The position numbers and the translations under genes were made by a program. From Hypoxylon rubiginosum (lineage: Eukaryota; Ascomycota; Sordariomycetes; Xylariales; Hypoxylaceae): 64,000 nt of DNA. Position 1 is the first letter of the stretch, and every line of letters starts with the position of its first letter. Below, piece after piece: positions 46,370 through 56,141 of the stretch. Location of the stretch: assembly GCA_902806565.1 (NCBI GenBank), contig CADCXA010000004.1:124001-188000 (forward strand), written 5' to 3'. The notes under the pieces were generated by a model. The model was given only the letters and a program-made list of their open reading frames with translations, was not told the origin of the DNA and did no database searches.

Positions 46370-48047
46370 ATGGCTACATCTCACGCAAACACGAAATTCG
46401 TCGTGGTCGGCGGAGGTGGTACGATCGGTTCTTCTACCGCTCTGCATCTGATACGGTCTGGATACACCCCTTCGAATATTACCGTCCTCGATACATATCC
46501 CATTCCTTCGGCGCAATCCGCCGGGAATGATCTCAACAAGATCATGGGAATACAATTACGGAACAAGGTCGACTTACAACTGAGCCTAGAGGCGCGGGAC
46601 ATGTGGCGAAATGATGAGCTATTCAAGCCTTTCTTTCACAATACTGGCCGAGTAACTTACGTCCGCCTTCTCTCAATGGGCTCCTCAACGCTAACGCAGA
46701 CCAGCTCGACTGCGAAGGGTCCGAAAAGGGCATCGCGTCCCTCCGACAGGAATACCAAGAGCTGATTGATGCCGGCGCCGACCTGGAGAAAAGTAACGAG
46801 TGGCTAGACAATGAAGACGCGATCCTAGCAAAAATGCCCTTGCTGCAGCGAGACCAGATCAAGGTGAGTTCCCCAGCTTACAAAAAGGAAAGCGAGAGAT
46901 GCTGATGCTGAGGACAACATAGGGGTGGAAGGCCATATTTAGCAGGGATGGAGGCTGGTTAGCTGCCGCAAAGGCGATTAACGCCATCGGAGAGGAACTG
47001 CGTAAGCAAGGGGTCAAGTTTGGGTTTGGAGGGTGAGGAAAGATTTCTTTTGATCTTCTGGATTACCAAGTCCGCGAACGTGCTAATTTCGAACTTGCAT
47101 AGTGCTGGATCATTCAAGCAGCCCCTTTTCGGAGACGATGGAACGACATGTGTTGGCGTTGAGACGGTAGACGGGACGAAGTACTACGCCGACAAGGTGG
47201 TACTAGCCACCGGAGCTTGGAGTCCGGTTTTGGTAGATCTGGACGACCAATGTTGCTCGAAAGTGAGTATGGCTCGGATGAGGCCAAATTATTATGATGC
47301 TAATTGGCACTGCCTGGCAGGCGTGGGTTTATGCCAAGATCCAGTTGTCGAAGGAAGAAGCCGCCGAGTACAAAGACTCACCTGTAGTGTATAATGGCGA
47401 CGTTGGGTTCTTCTTCGAGCCTAATGAGTATGTCAATAATCTCATAATAAATCACGACGCAATGGGGGATGCTAAGAATTTATAGGGATGGTATCATCAA
47501 GGTCTGCGACGAGTTCCCAGGCTTCACACGCTTCAAGCAACATCAGCCGTATGGCGCCGACAGGCCGAAACGCATCTCGGTACCCCGATCTCACGCCAAG
47601 CATCCTACGGACACATACCCCGATGCGTCGGAGAAGGGCGTCCGCAGAGCGATCTCTACATTCCTCCCACGCTTCCAGGACAAGCCGCTCTTCGACCGGG
47701 CGCTATGCTGGTGCACAGACACGGCAGACACGGCACTGCTCATATGCGAGCATCCCGAATGGAAGAATTTCATCCTCGCCACGGGGGATAGCGGGTACGT
47801 TATATCAAACCCGGAATCTACTTGAGACGCTTCGCTAAAGATCCGCAGGCACACTTTCAAGCTCCTGCCGAATATCGGCAGACACGTGGTCGAGCTGCTG
47901 GAGGGCAACCTCGCGGAGGATTTCACGCACGCGTGGCGGTGGCGGCCGGGAGGCGACGCGCTGAAGTCGAGACGCTCGGCGCCGGCGAAGGATCTCGCTG
48001 ATATGCCTGGGTGGAATCATGACGAACTTTCCGATGCGAAGATATGA
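46370..48047 (+). CDS. Fructosyl amino acid oxidase (amadoriase), FAD-dependent
   Basis: Seven exons: 46370-46651, 46705-46863, 46923-47032, 47103-47262, 47321-47427, 47486-47794 and 47849-48047 (441 aa, matching the family's usual length). The enzyme oxidatively deglycates Amadori products (fructosyl amino acids) to amino acid, glucosone and H2O2. The dinucleotide fold VVVGGGGTIGSSTALHL is at residues about 11-27. Family blocks: NTGRLDCEGSEKG, RDGGWLAAAKAINAIG, VVLATGAWSP, FFEPNEDGIIKVCDEFPGF, the CWCTDTAD-x-ALLICEHPEW stretch that in characterised amadoriases holds the covalently bound FAD cysteine, and LATGDSGHTFKLLPNIG. The terminal AKI resembles a weak PTS1 (SKL-like) signal, so peroxisomal location is likely. 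It lies directly upstream of an amino acid permease on the same strand. Confidence 0.92.
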
Positions 48048-48643
48048 TTATGGGCAAGCTGGTAGCTCCAGTTATATGTTGAAGGTATGATTGATGCCCG
48101 GAAGATCCTATGCAGCTCCTGGTCCACCCTACTACCTGTCGGCGTCCGTGTTACGCAACTATCGCGCACTTAGTACGGGGCAGGTAGCCTATGATAGGTA
48201 CCTAAAAATCAAAATCAATTTTCTTTTATTTCTCCTAAATATACCTAGGTGTCTGTCTAAGCTTGTTCATATTGCCGCTATTCTCTGTGTCCTTGATCAT
48301 CTAACTTTTCATCCACTCGTTTATTTTAGAAGGCGTCTACTCTCCTATCCTTTCAGCGGTCGGTACAGGGATTGAATTTCTAGGCTTTTGTTGATTCCCA
48401 TACTAAATGGGATGCCCAGCTTCGAAGGATGATACAGACCTCCCAGCGGCGTAGTATCAGCCCTCCCCAATTTGGTATCGAGCTTCCCCGCGATAATAAG
48501 ACATGCGGAGAAAATTCATACATAAACACCCTCCCTCTATTGTCCTGACGCTGCTTACAAGTTGTCGGCTTCTTTGTGCTACATCGGAGGAAAAAAATAG
48601 AAACACGCTTTCCACCGAAGCCCGTCTTTTTTCGGCCGCAAGC
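48048..48643. promoter_or_regulatory. Upstream region of amino acid permease
   Basis: About 600 bases between the amadoriase stop and the permease start. TACCTAGGTG (one mismatch to the dispersed palindrome) lies at 48242-48251. An open frame extends upstream to 48503 but its residues are not conserved. Confidence 0.45.
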
Positions 48644-50293
48644 ATGGCTGACATTGAAACGGGGCAGAAGGACGATATCAAAACGAGTCCCGCTGAAAAC
48701 CAAGTGGATGCTATCGGTGACCTGAAAGCAGAACACGACACGCGCAATGTTGGCACCCTCGAACGCAAGCTCAAATCCAGGCACGTCCAGTTTCTAGCAC
48801 TGTCGGGAGCCATCGGGACCGGTCTCTTCGTCGGTAGCGGCCAGGTCTTGTCCCTCGCCGGGCCCCTTTCCGCCTTTCTAGCGTACTTGATCACGGCGCT
48901 CAATGTCTACTGCGTGGTCCACAGTCTCGGCGAGATGGCAGCCTATCTGCCTCTCCCTGGTGCCGTTCCCGTTTACGCTTCGCGCTATGTCGACGAGGCG
49001 CTGGGTTTCGTCCTCGGCTGGAATTATTGGTACCAGCTTGCCATCGGGTGCCCGATAGAAGTGACGGTATCGGTCGTCGTCGTGGATTATTGGCCAAACG
49101 ACGTCCCGAAGGCTGCGCTGATCACCGTTTTCCTCATGGCGATGGTTATTATCAACTGCTTCCCCGTGCGCATATACGGAGAAGCCGAGTTCGTATTCGG
49201 CGCGATCAAGCTTACGACTATCGTCGGATTGATCCTTCTCATGTTCATCGTCACGCTCGGCGGGACGCCTAGCGGCGAGATGATCGGGTTCCGGTATTGG
49301 AACAACCCAGGGCCCATGAATGAATACCTGACAACTGGGTCGCTCGGAAAGTTTCTCGCCTTCTGGAAGGTATTTATTCAGGCGACGTTTTCGTACGGTG
49401 GCAGTGAGATGGTGGTGATCGCCAGCGGTGAAACGGAAAACCCACGACGAAATATCCCCAAAGCGATTCGGCGAGTCTTTTGGCGGATTGCCTTGTTTTA
49501 CGTGCTCGCGATATTCCTCGTCACCTTATGCGTGTCGTCGCAAGATCCCCGCCTCCTAGACGCCATCCAGAGCTCTGCTCCCGGCGCTGCGGCGTCGCCC
49601 TTCGTTATCGCCATCGAGAATGGAGGAATCAAGATATTACCTTCTATAATTAATTCTGTCATTCTCTCTTCGGCATGGTCCGCCGGTAACTCGTTCTTCT
49701 ACGCCTCCACCAGAGTCCTCTACGCCTCGGCGCTAGACGGGAAGGCGCCCAAGTTCCTCACGTATGAGAAATGGGGTGTCCCTTACGCTTGTGTTGGAGC
49801 AACCACGGCGCTCAGCTTATTGTCCTACATGAATGTGAGCAACCAAGGCGAAGAGGTGTTCTTCTGGTTCTCTAACATCTCGGCTGTCTCAACGCTGATC
49901 GTGTGGTCGGCTATCTGCGTGACCTATATACGCTTCTACCATGGTCTCCGCTACAATGGAATATCACGCGACACCTTGCCGTACAAGGCACCCTCGCAGC
50001 CGTTTATGGCTTACTTCGCCATCTGCTTTTGCCTCCTTGTTGCTCTGTTCAATGGCTACGATGCATTCTTCCCTGGCAAATTTAGTGCCAAAACGTTCGT
50101 GCCGCCTTACATCGACATCCCAATTTTCGTCAGCCTATATCTAGGATACAAGCTTGTCAAAAAGACGAGGATAGTCAAGCTGAGCGATATGGACCTTTGG
50201 AGCGGCAAGGCAGAAGTTGATCGCTTGGAGGGAACTTGGCCGGAAGCAAATCCCAGGAACTTCTTGGAGAGGATTTGGTTTTGGATTGCATAA
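48644..50293 (+). CDS. Amino acid permease, YAT family (APC superfamily)
   Basis: Single exon, 549 aa. The start at 48644 (MADIETG) is chosen over 48503, because the first 47 residues of the longer frame are not family-like. Hydrophilic N-terminus, then the APC signature KLKSRHVQFLALSGAIGTGL and FVGSGQVLSLAGP, and about 12 TM helices. Conserved fungal YAT text: WNYWYQLAIGCPIEVT, IQATFSYGGSEMVVIASGE, ENPRRNIPKAIRRVFWRI, SAWSAGNSFFYASTRVLY and KWGVPYACVG. A final WSGKAEVDRLEGTWPE tail follows. It imports amino acids at the plasma membrane by proton symport. It follows the amadoriase gene on the same strand (597 bp gap), which suits uptake of glycated or free amino acids, but substrate specificity cannot be read directly. 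Confidence 0.93.
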   Translation: MADIETGQKDDIKTSPAENQVDAIGDLKAEHDTRNVGTLERKLKSRHVQFLALSGAIGTGLFVGSGQVLSLAGPLSAFLAYLITALNVYCVVHSLGEMAAYLPLPGAVPVYASRYVDEALGFVLGWNYWYQLAIGCPIEVTVSVVVVDYWPNDVPKAALITVFLMAMVIINCFPVRIYGEAEFVFGAIKLTTIVGLILLMFIVTLGGTPSGEMIGFRYWNNPGPMNEYLTTGSLGKFLAFWKVFIQATFSYGGSEMVVIASGETENPRRNIPKAIRRVFWRIALFYVLAIFLVTLCVSSQDPRLLDAIQSSAPGAAASPFVIAIENGGIKILPSIINSVILSSAWSAGNSFFYASTRVLYASALDGKAPKFLTYEKWGVPYACVGATTALSLLSYMNVSNQGEEVFFWFSNISAVSTLIVWSAICVTYIRFYHGLRYNGISRDTLPYKAPSQPFMAYFAICFCLLVALFNGYDAFFPGKFSAKTFVPPYIDIPIFVSLYLGYKLVKKTRIVKLSDMDLWSGKAEVDRLEGTWPEANPRNFLERIWFWIA

Positions 50294-50498
50294 AATCGTT
50301 AACAGTGAGCATACGTCGACATATAACCAATTGGAAAGATCACCAAGTACAGAGGCAGCATCAAATGTTGCATGATCCTATATTAATTGATTTGACTATT
50401 TTATAAAATAAATGAAAACGTCATATTCATTTCCTCCGCAAACTTCATGATCTCAATTCCCTTCACACAAACTGCCTCTGCCAGACTCAGCTCACATA

Positions 50499-51816
50499 TC
50501 ATAAGTTAACGAAGACGGCAGCACCGCCAAAGAGAGCGGCAGCGCCGACAGCACCAGTCTTCATCGGCATAGCAGCACCTGAAGAACTGGAGGACTCCGC
50601 GGGACCACCCGCAGAGGTCGCGGCAGGGAAAGTGGTAGTCGGAGTTGTAATTCCACTCGTGAAAGGTATGCCAGCAGTTCCAGTGCTTGCGTCAGTGAAT
50701 GCGGGCGTAGCAGTCGTCGCCGTCGTATCAGGGGCTGCGGAAGTGTTGTCTGGGTTCAAGACCCTACCTCGCGGGTCAGCGGGAACTCATGTGAAATACC
50801 TGGTCTAACGGAGGAAAAACTTACTGGTCGATAACATGAACAACACCGTTTTCCAGAAGGATGTCCGGGACGGTTACTTTGGCGGAGTTGACATACACCG
50901 TGCCGTTGACCACGGTAATAGTAATGTCATCCCCGTTGACAGTAGTGAGAGTGGAATTCTCCAGTTGGGTGCTGTAGTTTACGGAGCCGTTGATGACGTG
51001 ATAGCCAAGAATGCTCGTCAACTGGTCCGAGGTCAAGTTGCTGACGAGGCTGCCGATGGCGTTGAACGCGTCGTTGTTAGGCGCAAAGATGGTGATGTCG
51101 TGCGTGTTGCCAATCGAGTTGGTCAGGTTAGCAGTGTTAATGGCACCTTCAGCGGCGGAGAGGTTTGCGTTGGACAGAGTCTCCGACACATTCTGCGGAA
51201 TGACTAGGAGGCTGTTGATGATGTGAATTGTCCCACCGGTAAAGTTGACGTTCTAATATACCATTAGTCACCTCCTAGGGTTTCATACCTCTCATCATTA
51301 AGCTGAGGGTTACTAACAGGTGTGACAATAGATGCGTTCTGCTTTAGAGCACTGAAGAACGTCACGTTGTTGTCGTTCAGCCGAGCTTCGACTACCTGGC
51401 CGCCGGTCACGTTGGTGTAGGTCTCATTGGTAAGAGCGGTGGGGATGAAGACAGAATCATCCCCGAAGCTCGTGTTATAGTATGTGCCGTTCAAAACGTG
51501 GTAGTTCAACAAGGCTTGCAAGTAGTCGGAGTTGGTGAGCAGGCGTGCGGTGTCGCCGTCGAGAGCATTCAAAGCATCATTGCTCGGGGCTAGAACGGTC
51601 ACATTTTGAAGGTTATTCAGGGCGTCTGTAATCTGAGAGTTCGACCCAAGAAGAGCTATTGAGTATTAGTTATAGCTTCAATTGCAAGAAGATGTATGAC
51701 ACACCATTCAGAGAAGACAGTGACGAGTTTAGTGATCCAAGAGCATCGGTCAAGCTCGGGGTTTGGGCAGAAGCTACGGAGGCCAATGCCAAGGGAAGGA
51801 AGTTCTTATACAGCAT
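50499..51816 (-). CDS. Secreted protein with two FAS1 (fasciclin) domains, GPI-type
   Basis: Four exons: 51816-51705, 51655-51318, 51252-50825 and 50763-50499 (380 aa, phases close). Signal peptide MLYKNFLPLALASVASAQ. FAS1 domain 1 shows VTVLAPSNDALNALD, LLNYHVLNGTYY and a later variable part. FAS1 domain 2 shows ITIFAPNNDAFNAIGS, LTSILGYHVINGSV and VNGTVYVNSAKV, ending with DILLENGVVHVIDQ. Many N-glycosylation sites. The tail is Thr/Ser/Pro-rich followed by GAVGAAALFGGAAVFVNL, typical of a GPI signal. Fasciclin proteins mediate cell-surface adhesion; in fungi they are cell-wall proteins, some needed for infection structures. It converges on the permease gene with only about 200 bp between stops. 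Confidence 0.93.
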
Positions 51817-53856
51817 AGCGACTCGGGCAGCGAAGGAAGTATTCGAACGGTAGAGACTATGGGATGACCTGGATGTTTCTCAGCTGTTTCGAAGTTGGGC
51901 TCAGGGTATCGGAGGTGCGTTAGAAGCTGGGAGTAGCCTCCTCCATATAAAGACGCCCCCCATGATTGTAGATGATGACAATCGTGGAGAAGCTATCTAA
52001 AACAAAGGCTTGATGAAGTCATGATGCTGACAACCCAGAGCCAAGTCGGTGACACGGCCTAGCTTCGTGCTTGAAGCCAATCAATGCCGGACCATGAACC
52101 CGCACCAGTTTCTAGCACGCAGTCGATGACACAAACCGGAAGCCAACAAAGGCGCCTAGGTACTATCGCCCAGCCCGTCTTATCCGAGGGGTCAGTCAAC
52201 TTCGTCAGAATACCTAGCTCTTCGAGCGCAGTCGTACTGAGACATAATTGCAAGTAATGATGCCTTTATGGTCTAGTACTCCCCCGTATAATTCATGATC
52301 GTACCTATGGGAGTTGAAGGTGTCAAATGGGTAAATTTGGAGGGCTGACCTAGGGCACAGGTACGTCCCTAGAGGTATCGTTACGGAGTTAAGAATCGAT
52401 CGCAGAGTTGATGTCGTCAAGGGAAGATCAGATTAGCTAATCGAATCACGCCCTTGGGCGCTAGTCTCAGGCTAGACGACGCCTCGTCGGCTGTCTCCCC
52501 GCACGATCGAGCGTGAGCCTGGCTGTTTCAGGGAAAGTCGACGCAGCTCGACACCGACTCCAACCCATATCTTGGCAACTATGCCCCAAACTACAAACTT
52601 GGAATGTCATTACCGCTCTACTGGTTAAGGGCTGAGGCTGAGTCCCCAAGTCCCTAAGCTTGCCGACTACCCGATAATAGACTGAAGATCACTCTCTTTC
52701 CAGACGCTTGCGTCTTATGTGGGATCTGGGATGATCATATACCTAAGTTTCCGCTTTTATTGCGAGATCCTAACCTAAGCGTATCAAAACGAAAATAATG
52801 TCTTATAAACAGAATATGACAGTTACTGTTTTGGCATATTATTGGAGAAAATTACCCTCCAGTGACGTCGAATGCGCATGAACGAGATCAACCAACTTGC
52901 ATCTAACTAACCTCAGGTTTAAATTTCAACCCACTTGCTCACGAAGTCACACAGGACTGGACTCCAATCATGACTGCCACATTATTATTCTGCATTGCTG
53001 AGGAGGCAAAGCCCGCAGGTCATACCGGACTATGGTGACCAGCGACTTAAGGGGGAGCTGAAGAAAGACGAGCCCTTCGAGGCGGAATTCATTGGCGCTT
53101 CAGAGCCAGACTGCTAGGCGTGGGTAATGAAGACGCAACACCTACCGGGTCAGCTACGTTGAGAGAGACTACCTCGCGATCGTAGACACGCGCAGCACCA
53201 GGGACGGAACTGTGCTGATGAAATGCTACATCCATTCGCCAGGCGTTGTGTTTGTCGAGGAGGGCGAGTAAGGAATTTTCTCCAAGAAGCCGACAAGTGG
53301 TATGACTTCCGAATCGAACATCGATACGTCTTCGTATTCTCCGCCTCCGCCTCCTTCAACGATTCAATGTGTTGGCTGGTCTATTTTGGACGTAAGGAGG
53401 GGCTTACGAGCGCGCATGGTGTCTTTGACATTGATAAGGCCGAGCGTATTCGTAGCGACAACGAGCTCGGATATGATGTTGCTCCCTAAGTCCTTTCTCT
53501 GTCTAGATTTAGCTTTTGGCCTAACACCTGTCTCCATTTGTTCGTCAGTCATCCAAACCTATTAGTCTTATGTTAGGGTGTTACGGTGCCATCTCCATTT
53601 TATCCGGTTTTCCCGCAGATATTAAAGAGGTAGGCAGGTTGTATACCTTGGCGTGTAATTATAGCCATGACTGCAACGTTACTAAACCCAGGCATTATGG
53701 TCAAGCTACTTTGAGAATATAATCTCGAATTACTTAATGGCGTGAGCTGCACAGCTAGGAGGTCAGTAAATCAACTAAGATAGTCCTTTCTACATCTCAA
53801 ACACATACCTCGCTTATTCCTATAACTTGCTAAATCATATATATATTGCCTACAAA
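51817..53856. other. Intergenic region with degraded coding-like text
   Basis: Two kilobases without an intact gene. Open frames are short and overlap in several phases. The segment 53000-53490 has higher GC and protein-like stretches in two phases (see the pseudogene entry). The region also contains CCTAGGTA at about 52156. Confidence 0.4.
53000..53490 (+). pseudogene. Possible degraded coding segment, unidentified
   Basis: GC-richer than its surroundings. Protein-like pieces occur in different frames: LKGELKKDEPFEAEFIGASE, then VERDYLAIVDTRSTRDGT with KCYIHSPGVVFVEEGE, then DKWYDFRIEHRYVFVF. They are separated by stops (53115-53117 and about 53269) rather than by convincing introns. I recognise no family; it may be a decayed gene or chance. 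Confidence 0.22.
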
Positions 53857-54403
53857 ATGCGCTTGTTAGCTGCTGGTCTCGTCCTCTCGGGCTTAGTCAC
53901 GTCCATCTCTTCTCAGACCATATACCCAGGAGAGCTTGGCTACTGGGACGTCAACATCACCTATTACACCGATGCGTCAGGGTTCGAGTCAGAGGAGATC
54001 ACGGCTGTACACTCGATGACCGCAGACAAGACCATCTCTAGCAGCTGGTCACACAATCCAAGAACGGGAGACTTTTCGGCGGCACGAAACGACCGCGCCT
54101 TCGAAGCGAACATCAACGGCGGCTGTGGTGTTGGATTCTCAGGTAAGTTGAGATTCGGGTCCGATGCAATTAAGAAAACCGAAGCTGAGACGTCGCTCGT
54201 CAGTCATCACACTCAAGCAAGCCACCGAGTGGCAGCTCAATGGCAGGTGGCAAGGATATTGGTTGGCTGGCACTGCAAATTTCACTCTCAAGGTCAATCC
54301 TGTGACGGGTCGTGGCGGTACAGGCTCCGTTCGTGTAAATGCGACTTTGGATGAAGAAGCCGTGGACGTATGTGGCCGACAGCTAAATCATCTTGATACC
54401 TAG
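53857..54403 (+). CDS. Small secreted protein, effector-like, unknown family
   Basis: Exons 53857-54142 and 54204-54403 (161 aa). The start at 53857 gives a signal peptide (MRLLAAGLVLSGLVTSISSQ); an upstream in-frame ATG at 53827 would add MLNHIYIAYK. The mature protein is rich in Trp/Tyr/Gly: YPGELGYWDVNITYYTDASG, SSSWSHNPRTG, NGGCGVGFSG, then across the intron LKQATEWQLNGRWQGYW and NFTLKVNPVTGRGGTGSV. Two N-glycosylation sites. The 3' end is ambiguous: a GTATGT donor after VDD-like GCCGTGGAC and an acceptor near 54479 would replace the last residues by a two-residue tail. The stop codon at 54401-54403 overlaps an exact TACCTAGGTA. Function unknown; size and signal fit a candidate secreted effector. 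Confidence 0.72.
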
Positions 54404-54550
54404 GTAGGTAGGTAGGTTAAAAAAACCCGTAGCATACCTACCTACCTAAAGTAAGGCTTATAATATGTTTTAATGCAGCAGTAATTCAACATGTCCTGGG
54501 CTGCCGCTAACGCCGTGACTGTACTCTCCATCCTTCGTTGGTGGTTACGG

Positions 54551-54650
54551 AAGGTAGTGGTCTAGTTGGTTAGACCAGGAATGTTACCTTTTTTCAATTT
54601 TTTTTAACTGTGGTTGGTTGTAGGTTCGAATCCCCCAGGTGACACTTTTT
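54551..54650 (+). ncRNA. Degenerate tRNA-like Pol III unit
   Basis: TGGTCTAGTTGG (54558-54569) matches the A-box TRGYNNARNNGG, with a perfect D stem GGTC/GACC. GGTTCGAATCC (54623-54633) matches the B-box, and a T run (54645 onward) looks like a Pol III terminator. But the acceptor stem does not pair, the T stem has two mismatches, and the anticodon region contains long T runs. Likely a decayed tRNA or tRNA-derived element. Confidence 0.4.
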
Positions 54651-54712
54651 TTCTTTCCTTTTTTCCCCCCAATACCCAATATCTACAATCATCCACCCAG
54701 GTATTTGTGTCT

Positions 54713-54752
54713 TTCGTAATAATTCGTAATAATTCGTAATAATTCGTAATAA
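54713..54752 (+). repeat. Decamer tandem repeat, 4 copies
   Basis: TTCGTAATAA repeated four times without a mismatch, followed by AATAAATAA text. Confidence 0.9.
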
Positions 54753-55049
54753 ATAAATAATTTACCTACTTACTTTGGAGTATTCGCATCAACTCTACTA
54801 ATGTCTGCTCGGATTGCTTGTCATAAGATTCATATCACCGGTACTCAATCAAGGAAGTGGCAGACTCCTAATTTGTCTCAGTACCTAGGTAGGTAGTCTG
54901 TATTTGGTTGGCGCGTAAACTGGGCAGGCAGGAGACTCGGCGTGGAAAGAAGATGAAATACGGAATATGGTATTCCAAATTAGAAACTTAAGACGGCCGG
55001 CACCTGTACCCAATGGTTAACCATTCTACATAACAAACCCATTTCCCTC

Positions 55050-56141
55050 TCAAGCTGGTACATGACTCGGTACCGTCCTAGTATGTCTCTTCAAGGTTGT
55101 GAACAGCTTCATCTTTCTGGCGTCAAAGACATTTTCGCGGGCGGCGCGGATTGCTTCGTCACTCACTCCGCCACCCTTCCGCTCAACGACGTGCTGCAAC
55201 TGGAATGGGACGCAGAGAACATAATAATCAATCCTGCCCGGCGCCGTCTCATCTCGAACCCATCTCCGATTGTGCCAGGTGCTTGTCCCGCTCCACCTGC
55301 TGACCTCGACGTTGCCGCCCGTCGCATCAGGGAACAGCGCGGCGCCATCGGTTCTTTTGAAGAACCACTTCTCGCGCATCTGCTTCGCGATCGAGTCAAC
55401 CTGGTCCTTCTTCATCTCCAGGGACTCGAGCTCGATGCAGAGCTCCCTCACGCTGCTCGGCAGCACGTCGCACACCGCCTTGATCCACCCGGCCTCGAAT
55501 CTCAGCGGCTCATCGGATTCCCAATACCACCAATCGGCGTGCCTGATGGTTAGGGTCAGCCGTCGTGGGTACAGGCCCGGCGTCTTGAGCAGGCCGGCCA
55601 GGCTGCCCTCCTCCAGCTTGTACATCTGGGCGAAAACCCGGAGTCCTTCGATCTCGACGATCTCGTCGCCGCCTCGCTGCTCCTTGATCTGCTGCAGCTG
55701 CTCCGAGAGGCTTGCCCGGCTCATGTGCGCCTGCTCCTGCAGCTGAGACCCGAGGCTCGCCTGGGTCGCTTGGAGCCGCCGCGCTCCGTTCCAGCCCGCT
55801 CTGCCCATGTGCACTCTGTACTCGGGGGGCGCCCGGTCCGGGGCCGTGAGCCAGTGAGACTGCTCCCGCAGCACGAAGGGCAGGAACCAGCACTCGGCGT
55901 AGGCCGCGCGACAGGTGCGCAGGAGCGCGGTGTCGGTCTTGCGCGGAGAAAAGTAGTGCGGCCGCTTGTAGCATGTCTCGGCCGCATATTGCTTGTCCGG
56001 GTCGGGATTATCGTAGTCAGTCAATACGAGGTTAAAAACGGAGCTTCGGACTTCGACCGGGAGGACCCCGAATAATGGGGATCCATCCTGTAGGGCTGGA
56101 GGAACCGAGAGGATCTTAGCGTAGAGCGGCATCTTCGACAT
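55050..56141 (-). CDS. F-box-like / DUF7730-type protein of unknown function
   Basis: Single exon, 363 aa, GC-rich in its middle. After a short N-terminus comes SPLFGVLPVEVRSSVFNLVL, the 'LPxEIR' start typical of fungal DUF7730/F-box-like proteins, then ALLRTCRAAYAECWFLPFVL, the usual second helix of that motif. The central part is charged and Gln-rich (LQATQASLGSQLQEQAHMS), followed by LTLTIRHADWWYWE, a beta-strand region common in these families, and a leucine/cysteine stretch VRELCIELESLEMKK. A possible role as a substrate adaptor of SCF ubiquitin ligase is family-level inference only; many paralogues with no known role exist in ascomycetes. Confidence 0.8.
   Translation of the reverse strand: MSKMPLYAKILSVPPALQDGSPLFGVLPVEVRSSVFNLVLTDYDNPDPDKQYAAETCYKRPHYFSPRKTDTALLRTCRAAYAECWFLPFVLREQSHWLTAPDRAPPEYRVHMGRAGWNGARRLQATQASLGSQLQEQAHMSRASLSEQLQQIKEQRGGDEIVEIEGLRVFAQMYKLEEGSLAGLLKTPGLYPRRLTLTIRHADWWYWESDEPLRFEAGWIKAVCDVLPSSVRELCIELESLEMKKDQVDSIAKQMREKWFFKRTDGAALFPDATGGNVEVSRWSGTSTWHNRRWVRDETAPGRIDYYVLCVPFQLQHVVERKGGGVSDEAIRAARENVFDARKMKLFTTLKRHTRTVPSHVPA

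Larger units (their letters stand above)
54404..55049. other. Intergenic region with several repeats
   Basis: About 650 bases of short repeats: exact TACCTAGGTA at 54397-54406 and 54882-54891, GGTA/TACC runs around 54405-54450 that can pair with each other, a tRNA-like unit and a decamer repeat (listed separately). Confidence 0.5.

Noticed and set aside
55062..56075. Plus-strand frames of 116-163 aa over the DUF7730-like gene
   Set aside because: Antisense of a single-exon gene with conserved LPVEVR start on the minus strand.
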